This document shows, one piece after another, positions 33,696-39,043 of a DNA stretch of 39,043 nt. How positions within the stretch are numbered: the stretch's first letter is position 1; each line of letters starts with the position of its first letter. The notes beneath the pieces were generated by a model that searched no databases, had not been told where the DNA came from, and saw only the letters and a program-made list of their open reading frames with translations. Made by a program: the position numbers and the translations under genes. Source of the stretch: Blastocatellia bacterium (GTDB lineage: Bacteria; Acidobacteriota; Blastocatellia; HR10; J050); assembly GCA_025054955.1 (NCBI GenBank), contig JANWZE010000013.1, positions 1 through 39,043 on the forward strand. Direction: 5' to 3'.

Positions 33696-33953
33696 ATGAC
33701 AGATTTGAAATCGCAATTTGAAAAAGCAGCGCGCCAGGTCAAACAACTCGCCAAACAGCCTGACAGTGACACAATGCTGCGGCTCTATGCGTTGTACAAG
33801 CAGGCGACACAGGGTGATGTCGCGGGCACGCGCCCTGGGCCAATGGATTTTGTCGGTCGCGCCAAATACGACGCCTGGGCCGAACTGAAAGGCATGAGTC
33901 AACGGGAGGCGATGCAAGCCTACATTGACTTTGTGGAAAGTCTCCAGCAGTAA
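33696..33953 (+). CDS. Acyl-CoA-binding protein (ACBP)
   Basis: 85 residues, exactly the usual size of this four-helix protein. Binding residues of eukaryotic ACBP are kept: Tyr31, Tyr34 and Lys35 in LYALYKQAT, Lys57 in AKYDAW, and Tyr76 in QAYIDFV, plus GDVAGTRPG in the loop. ACBP binds medium and long acyl-CoA esters and buffers or delivers them in the cytosol. It is common in eukaryotes and scattered in bacteria. It follows the enoyl-CoA isomerase-like gene by 36 bases, in line with a role in fatty-acid breakdown. Confidence 0.95.
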   Translation: MTDLKSQFEKAARQVKQLAKQPDSDTMLRLYALYKQATQGDVAGTRPGPMDFVGRAKYDAWAELKGMSQREAMQAYIDFVESLQQ

Positions 33954-33954
33954 C

Positions 33955-34062
33955 GGTCGCTGTGCAACCAGTGTGGATGACGGCACCTGAACGGCTGACA
34001 ATGGCGTCGAGACAATATCCAAAAGGGTCGCTGAGCAACCAAGCGGATGACGGCACCTAAAC
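33955..34062. repeat. Imperfect direct repeat pair (38/37 bp)
   Basis: 33955-33992 and 34026-34062 share GGTCGCTG(T/A)GCAACCA and GGATGACGGCACCT, offset 71 bases, directly after the ACBP stop. Confidence 0.7.
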
Positions 34063-34084
34063 GAGCTGAACCTCTGTTCAGCTC
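34063..34084 (+). terminator. 9-bp stem hairpin between ACBP and PPK2 genes
   Basis: GAGCTGAAC and GTTCAGCTC flank a CTCT loop, making a perfect 9-bp stem. No T run follows, so it may be a terminator, an mRNA-stabilising hairpin, or the end of the direct repeat. Confidence 0.4.
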
Positions 34085-34182
34085 ACTGAAGACCGGCAAC
34101 CGTCAGCCTCAGGTGCGGCGCAGGCCGAAGCCTCAACGGCCGGCGTGACCGAGCACACGATTTGAAAACAAGGAGGGCGTGG

Positions 34183-34986
34183 ATGGAGCGGTACCGAATC
34201 AAACCGGGCAGCAAGGTCAACCTGAACAAGTGGGACGCCGATGACACCAGCGCATTTGACGGAGACAAAGAAGCAGCGGCAAAAAAATTAGCTGAACTGA
34301 ATCGCCAACTCGATCAGTTGCAGGACGTGCTCTTCGCCGAGCGCAAACACAAACTGCTGATCGTGCTACAAGCGATGGACACGGGTGGCAAAGATGGTGT
34401 CATCCGCCACGTGTTTGAAAATGTGGACCCACTGGGCGTGCGCGTCGCTAATTTCAAAGCGCCCACGCCTCAGGAGCTGGCGCATGATTACCTCTGGCGC
34501 ATTCACAAGCAGACGCCGGCCAACGGCGAGATCGTCATCTTCAACCGCAGTCATTACGAAGACGTGCTCATTGTGCGCGTTCACAATTTGGTGCCCCCGG
34601 CCGTGTGGCGCAAACGCTACGATCACATTAACCAGTTCGAGCGCATGCTCTCGGACGAGGGAACAACGATACTGAAATTCTTCCTACATATCAGCAAGGA
34701 TGAGCAAGCCAAGCGGCTTCAAGCCCGACTGGATGATCCGACCAAACGCTGGAAGTTCAATCCTGGCGATTTGAAAGAGCGCGAGTTGTGGCCGGCCTAC
34801 ATGAAGGCTTATGAAGATGTGTTGAGTCGCACCAGCACCGAGTGGGCGCCCTGGTACATCATCCCAGCCAATCACAAGTGGTATCGCAACGTCGTTGTGG
34901 CCACGATCATTGTGAATACACTCAAAGGCCTGAAGATGCGCTATCCGCAACCCGATTTCGATCCCACCATGATTCAGATCAAATGA
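34183..34986 (+). CDS. ppk2: Polyphosphate kinase 2 family, class III
   Basis: 267 residues from the ATG at 34183, which has AAGGAGGG about 8 bases upstream. PPK2 transfers phosphate between polyphosphate and nucleotides. It has Walker A AMDTGGKDG (64-72), Walker B VIFNRSHYEDV (118-128) and the lid with RLDDPTKRWKF. The pattern WYRN...TLKGL and the size match class III enzymes such as that of Meiothermus ruber, which phosphorylate both AMP and ADP. It may make ATP from polyphosphate in starved cells. It stands alone, after a repeat-rich gap. Confidence 0.93.
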   Translation: MERYRIKPGSKVNLNKWDADDTSAFDGDKEAAAKKLAELNRQLDQLQDVLFAERKHKLLIVLQAMDTGGKDGVIRHVFENVDPLGVRVANFKAPTPQELAHDYLWRIHKQTPANGEIVIFNRSHYEDVLIVRVHNLVPPAVWRKRYDHINQFERMLSDEGTTILKFFLHISKDEQAKRLQARLDDPTKRWKFNPGDLKERELWPAYMKAYEDVLSRTSTEWAPWYIIPANHKWYRNVVVATIIVNTLKGLKMRYPQPDFDPTMIQIK

Positions 34987-35137
34987 ACGCGAATTGGACT
35001 TGAACACGCTGCCACGCGGTACAACTTGTCATGACCACGTATCGGTGAGCTCGTGTGACGATACTGGGATGATGATCGAGCGAATCGGCGCTATGCCGCA
35101 TCCGTGCTCATTCACTTTCGATGCCTGCTCGGCCAGC

Positions 35138-36133
35138 TCAACGAAACGCTGGAATGATGTCACGCCCGTAAACTTCCAGCGTGCGCTCTTCTTCGCCGCA
35201 CATCAGATAGATGTTGAATTGAGTGACGCCAAGCTGTTGCAGTTCTCGCAATCGTTGGATGTGTGTTTCAACTGGTCCAACAATGCAGAAGCGGTCTACG
35301 ATTTCGTCAGGCACAAAGTTGGCATTTGAACTACCCACTTCACAATGATGCAAATAATCGTAGCCTTGCCGATGACGCACGTAGCTGGTCAATGCTTCAG
35401 GCAATTCATCAGGCGAGTAGCGCGAGATCAGATCAACCACATGATTGGAGACCAGCGCAGGGAACCAACGCACTGGCTCGCGCGCGGCGGCCAGGTCATC
35501 GGAGACCCACACAGCGGTAGCGCTCATCACGCGCAATGTGGCTGGATCGCGGCCGGCTTCTTCCGCGCCCTGCCGCACGAATCCCAAACACCATTGAATC
35601 AACGCTGGGTCAGCAAACTGGAGGATGACGCCATCGGCGACTCGGCCGGCGCAACGCAACACCTTGGGGCCATAGCCGGCGACCCACACCGGCGGAACGG
35701 CCGTGTCAGCCCATGTCATCTGGATCGGTTGGTCATCGTAGATGATTTGCTTGCGTGCATTCAAATCCCGAATCACCTGAATCGCCCGTTCCATGCGCGC
35801 CAGCGTCGCCGGACTTTTGCCCATCACGCGTCGCGAGCTGTCGCCGCGCCCGATGCCCAGGTCCATCCGTCCGCCGGAAATGCGATTGAGCGTTGCTAGC
35901 AAGCTGGCCGTCACCGTCGGATCACGCACAATCGGATTGGTCACACAGGGGCCGAGCCGCATTTGGCGCGTGTGCATAGCCATCAACGTCAACAGCGGGT
36001 AAGGCTCTTGCCAGAGAATGTGCGAATCAAAGACCCATCCATAGCTGAAGCCAAGAGCCTCGGCTTGCTTGGTCAGGTTGACGATTCGTTCAGGTTCCAT
36101 GTCAGGTTTGAATGTGATCGCAAATTCCAGCAT
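35138..36133 (-). CDS. Luciferase-like (LLM) F420/flavin-dependent oxidoreductase
   Basis: 331 residues from the ATG at 36133, 6 bases after GAGGAG; further upstream Met codons are not used. The bacterial-luciferase TIM barrel is visible in GFSYGWVFDSH, LGPCVTNPIVRDP, GRMDLGIGRGDS and PPVWVAGYGPKVL. The ending GVTQFNIYL fits the F420-dependent subfamily near methylene-H4MPT reductase. The F420 or FMN choice cannot be settled. Its neighbours upstream on the same strand are an amidase of the ureidopropionase type and an NCS1 permease, so it may work in pyrimidine or hydantoin-like breakdown. 277 bases separate it from the amidase, so it might have its own promoter. Confidence 0.83.
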   Translation of the reverse strand: MLEFAITFKPDMEPERIVNLTKQAEALGFSYGWVFDSHILWQEPYPLLTLMAMHTRQMRLGPCVTNPIVRDPTVTASLLATLNRISGGRMDLGIGRGDSSRRVMGKSPATLARMERAIQVIRDLNARKQIIYDDQPIQMTWADTAVPPVWVAGYGPKVLRCAGRVADGVILQFADPALIQWCLGFVRQGAEEAGRDPATLRVMSATAVWVSDDLAAAREPVRWFPALVSNHVVDLISRYSPDELPEALTSYVRHRQGYDYLHHCEVGSSNANFVPDEIVDRFCIVGPVETHIQRLRELQQLGVTQFNIYLMCGEEERTLEVYGRDIIPAFR

Positions 36134-36410
36134 GCTCATCTCCTCAGAAAAAGTGACACAGGCGTTCCGCCCTGTGGCGTTTTTCAACGTTTCCAGGTGT
36201 CGTCCAGACGGCTTGTGGAACCACTCTGAAAATCAGCGCCAACGAATGAAAGATTCCACCAGATAGAACATCCGTTGGCACGTTTCATCCGTTGGCAAAT
36301 CAATTCTCGTCGTTTTGGAGCGTCGTCTGCGACACGCTCACCATTCGGTTAGAAACCGCCTCGGATGCGACGCGCTGCCATCTGATTTCGACACCCCATC
36401 TTTGCATCGT
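36134..36410. other. Gap between the LLM and amidase genes
   Basis: 277 bases without a gene. It holds a short hairpin, CACAGGCG with CGCCCTGTG (one bulged base), and a short direct repeat ATCCGTTGGCA. Nothing else recognised. Confidence 0.4.
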
Positions 36411-37280
36411 TCAAATCTTGACTAATTCGTCATAAGTTTCCGGGCGACGGTCACGGAAAAATTGCCAGATATTCCGCACCTGGCGAATCATGTCCAGGTC
36501 AAGCTCAGCCGTGACCAACTGGTCGCGGTCACGGCTCGCTTCGGCCACCAGTTGACCGCGCGGATCACAAAAGTAACTAGTGCCATAAAACTCGCCAATG
36601 CGCCATGGGTCTTCGTAGCCCACGCGATTGATGGCGCCGACAAAGTAAGCATTGGCCACCGCATGAGCCGGCTGTTCCAATTTCCATAAGTATTCGGACA
36701 AACCGGCAACGGTGGCCGACGGATTGAACACGATCTCCGCGCCGTTCAGCCCCAGCGCGCGAGCGCCTTCAGGGAAGTGCCGGTCATAGCAGATGTAGAC
36801 ACCCACATGCGCGTACTTCGTCTTGAAGACCGGGTAGCCCAGATTACCCGGACGGAAATAGAACTTCTCCCAAAAGCCCGGCGCGCAGTGCGGGATATGA
36901 TTCTTGCGGTACTTGCCCAGGTACGTCCCATCGGCGTCAATCACTGCCGCCGTGTTGTAGTAAACGCCCGTGATCTCCTCTTCATAAATCGGTACGATGA
37001 TGGCCATCTGATACTTTCTGGCCAGCTCTTGCATCAGCCGCGTCGTCGGTCCGTCGGGAATGTGTTCAACCATCTCGTACCACCGCGGCGTCTGCTCAGC
37101 GCAGAAATACGGTCCATTGAACAGCTCCTGCAAGCAGAGAATCTGCACGCCTTCGCGGCCCGCTTGCTCGATCAGTTTCAGATGTCGTTCGACGCTGGCC
37201 TGTTTGATGGTTTCGACCGACTCCGCCGTCGAACACGCCAGCGAGGTTTGAATCAATCCGCATTTGACAATCCTGGGCAT
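36411..37280 (-). CDS. Nitrilase-superfamily amidase, beta-ureidopropionase-like
   Basis: 289 residues. GAGGAG lies 9 bases before the ATG. The catalytic triad is complete: Glu52 in LQELF, Lys126 in KYRKNHIP, Cys164 in YICYDRHFPE. The segment LNGAEIVFNPSATVAGLSE and AINRVG resemble beta-ureidopropionases, which release CO2 and NH3 from N-carbamoyl-beta-alanine. N-carbamoylputrescine amidase and D-carbamoylases are close alternatives. The permease gene ends 18 bases upstream, so the two form an operon. No dihydropyrimidinase was seen here; it could lie beyond the window's right edge. Confidence 0.85.
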   Translation of the reverse strand: MPRIVKCGLIQTSLACSTAESVETIKQASVERHLKLIEQAGREGVQILCLQELFNGPYFCAEQTPRWYEMVEHIPDGPTTRLMQELARKYQMAIIVPIYEEEITGVYYNTAAVIDADGTYLGKYRKNHIPHCAPGFWEKFYFRPGNLGYPVFKTKYAHVGVYICYDRHFPEGARALGLNGAEIVFNPSATVAGLSEYLWKLEQPAHAVANAYFVGAINRVGYEDPWRIGEFYGTSYFCDPRGQLVAEASRDRDQLVTAELDLDMIRQVRNIWQFFRDRRPETYDELVKI

Positions 37281-37298
37281 GAATGATGACTCCTCACT

Positions 37299-38801
37299 CT
37301 AAGATTTTGCTTGCGCTCGACCGCGCATCAGCGCCCAGTATAGCATAAAGCTCAGGGCGAACGTGACAAACCAACCATAGGTGTAAAGCTGATCGAACAG
37401 GCTCGGTGACTGAGCCAGCGCCGACGGACTCAACCAGGCGTAGCGCAACATGCCAGGCAACACCGGCGCAACGGCCACAAGAAAGACAACGACAGCGCGC
37501 CAGTTGACGCCGTTGCCATAGCGATAAACGCCATCAATATCGAACAGTGCCTGCAAGGAAAGCTGCCGTCGCCGAATGACCCAATAGTCACAAATCAGAA
37601 TGCCGCCCAGCGCGCCCATCAAACTTGAATAGCCGATCAACCAACGGAAGATGTAGGCATCGGCGCTCTCCATCAATTTCCAGGGCATCATCACGAGCGC
37701 AAAAGTCGCGGTGATCAAACTGCCGGTGAGAAATGAAATGGCTCTGGGATTGAGGTTGGAAAACCCTGTCGCCGGAGCCACCACATTGGCAGCCATGTTG
37801 GTGGTGATCTGAGCCACCATGATGACCAGCATGGAAAAAACAATCACCGCCGGGCTGCCGATCATGCTGACCAACTTGACCGGGTCCCAAATCGGCTGAC
37901 CGAACACAACCACCGTGGCGCTGGTCACCGCCACGCCCAAGAATGAGAACGCGAACATCGTGGTCGGCAATCCCAAGGCTTGGCCGAGTATCTGCGAGCG
38001 CTGACTGCTGGCATACCGCGTGAAGTCAGGAATGTTCAAACTGAGCGTCGCCCAATAGCCAACATTAGCTGTCAACGCCGGCCAGAAAATCTCCGACCAC
38101 GGCCGGCGTTGCCCAGACTGTTGCAGGATGTGAGCGCCACGCAACATCGGTTCCAGCCCACCGGCAGCATCAAGCGCCCAGACGAACAGCAGCAATCCAC
38201 CGACCAACAGCAGCGGCGCGCCCCACGCTTCCAGCCGCTTGATGCCTTCGATCCCACGCCACAAAATCGCCACCTGCGCCAACCAAAACACAAAAAATCC
38301 AATCCAGCCATGACCGGGCACATTCTGCCAGCCTGCCCAGGCCGCCGTCAGTAACGCATCAAGCGCCTGCCCGCCAATCCACGTCTGAATGCCAAACCAG
38401 CCACACGCCACAATCGCGCGCAGGGTTGCCGGCAGATGCGCGCCACGTGTGCCAAAACTGGCGCGACACAACACCGGAAACGAGATGCCATATTTCGTTC
38501 CGGCATGCGCATTGAGCACCATCGGAATCAGCACGATGACATTGCCGAGAAAAATCGTCATCAGCGCCTGCCACCACGTCATGCCTTGTTCAATCAAGCC
38601 GGCGGCCAGCAAGTAGGTCGAGATCACGACGCTCATACCGATCCAGAGCGCCGCAATGTGATAGGTGCTCCAGGTACGCTGCTCGGCCGTGGTGGGCGCT
38701 AAATCGGCATTCCAGAGCGGACTGGACGTGACATCATCGCCGAGATGACCAACGTCTTGTGAATCACCAGCGACCGGAATGGGAATGGATTCGTTAGCCA
38801 T
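37299..38801 (-). CDS. NCS1-family nucleobase/hydantoin cation symporter
   Basis: 500 residues with about 12 hydrophobic segments. The family entry is visible: LWNADLAPTTAEQRTWSTYHIAALW, then GISFPVLCRASFGTRGA and ACGWFGIQTWIGG. The NCS1 (PucI, Mhp1, CodB) transporters carry uracil, cytosine, allantoin or hydantoins with Na+ or H+. Substrate is not certain, but the cotranscribed amidase favours a pyrimidine or a ureide. It probably starts at 38801 with a weak ribosome site. It ends 18 bases before the amidase. Confidence 0.9.
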   Translation of the reverse strand: MANESIPIPVAGDSQDVGHLGDDVTSSPLWNADLAPTTAEQRTWSTYHIAALWIGMSVVISTYLLAAGLIEQGMTWWQALMTIFLGNVIVLIPMVLNAHAGTKYGISFPVLCRASFGTRGAHLPATLRAIVACGWFGIQTWIGGQALDALLTAAWAGWQNVPGHGWIGFFVFWLAQVAILWRGIEGIKRLEAWGAPLLLVGGLLLFVWALDAAGGLEPMLRGAHILQQSGQRRPWSEIFWPALTANVGYWATLSLNIPDFTRYASSQRSQILGQALGLPTTMFAFSFLGVAVTSATVVVFGQPIWDPVKLVSMIGSPAVIVFSMLVIMVAQITTNMAANVVAPATGFSNLNPRAISFLTGSLITATFALVMMPWKLMESADAYIFRWLIGYSSLMGALGGILICDYWVIRRRQLSLQALFDIDGVYRYGNGVNWRAVVVFLVAVAPVLPGMLRYAWLSPSALAQSPSLFDQLYTYGWFVTFALSFMLYWALMRGRAQAKS

Positions 38802-39043
38802 ACCCGTGACACGTCCTACTTGCCATCAGATAAACGTCACAGCGATTGCGCCAACCGAGCGCGCGCCGAACCGGATCAAGCGCTGGCTTGCGTTGACGCT
38901 GTCGGAGATGCGCCCCTCTGGCGCAGTCTCCAATGATGATTGGCGTGACAGGCTTACCAGCGAACTGACGATCTCGATCATGGTGCTCTCGTGTGCGTGG
39001 ACGCATCAGCCCTCTGAGCGGCGCTGGCGGCCTCTGCCAAGCT

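Noticed and set aside
38978-39043. Possible C-terminal end of a minus-strand gene entering from the right edge (Ala-rich, about 21 codons, ending in a TGA)
   Set aside because: Too short to assess; a 70-codon minus-strand ORF at 38794-39006 competes with it and neither has a recognisable motif.

Overview
The window reads as an ordinary chromosomal segment of a moderately GC-rich, free-living, Gram-negative-type bacterium. The best guess is Acidobacteriota (Blastocatellia-like) or a relative. This is inferred from gene content, not proven: a DUF1800/DUF1501 exported pair, a BamD-type lipoprotein, an LLM/F420-type oxidoreductase, many exported beta-propeller and protease proteins, a soluble acyl-CoA-binding protein and many short dispersed intergenic repeats. 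About 31 protein genes are supported. I saw no rRNA, tRNA, CRISPR array, prophage or intact insertion sequence.

Layout. 20-3203: an alkaline-phosphatase-superfamily phosphodiesterase diverges from a two-gene unit made of a biotin-carrier-like protein and a TrpF-like barrel that lacks some TrpF signatures. 3773-7412: secreted subtilase, PfkB sugar/nucleoside kinase, and convergent proline dehydrogenase. 7670-9385: a dienoyl-CoA isomerase and a 2,4-dienoyl-CoA reductase. 9386-10593: repeats and a dead transposase fragment. 10594-18199: exported proteins (PPC-like, DUF1501, DUF1800, Asp-box beta-propeller).

18318-26968: one long minus-strand operon, in transcription order PASTA protein, rpe, bamD, valS, nadC, birA, a large-cap HAD phosphatase and xthA. 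It has two ATGA overlaps. A duplicated birA start region creates a 27-codon leader ORF.

27616-34986: plus-strand genes for FadI-type thiolase, DUF1684 protein, alpha/beta hydrolase, amidohydrolase, enoyl-CoA isomerase, acyl-CoA-binding protein and class III PPK2. 35138-38801: minus-strand NCS1 permease, beta-ureidopropionase-like amidase and luciferase-like oxidoreductase, suggesting uptake and breakdown of pyrimidines, hydantoins or ureido compounds.

The most coherent biological theme is beta-oxidation of unsaturated fatty acids. Candidates for all three classical auxiliary enzymes (Delta3,Delta2-enoyl-CoA isomerase, Delta3,5-Delta2,4-dienoyl-CoA isomerase, 2,4-dienoyl-CoA reductase), a FadI-type thiolase and an acyl-CoA-binding protein lie within about 26 kb. 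The most enigmatic unit is the biotin-carrier-like/TrpF-like pair. The non-coding DNA is rich in structure: a MITE-like 148-bp element, an 80-bp dispersed repeat with two copies, an exact-period 60-bp triplicate, and several hairpins.
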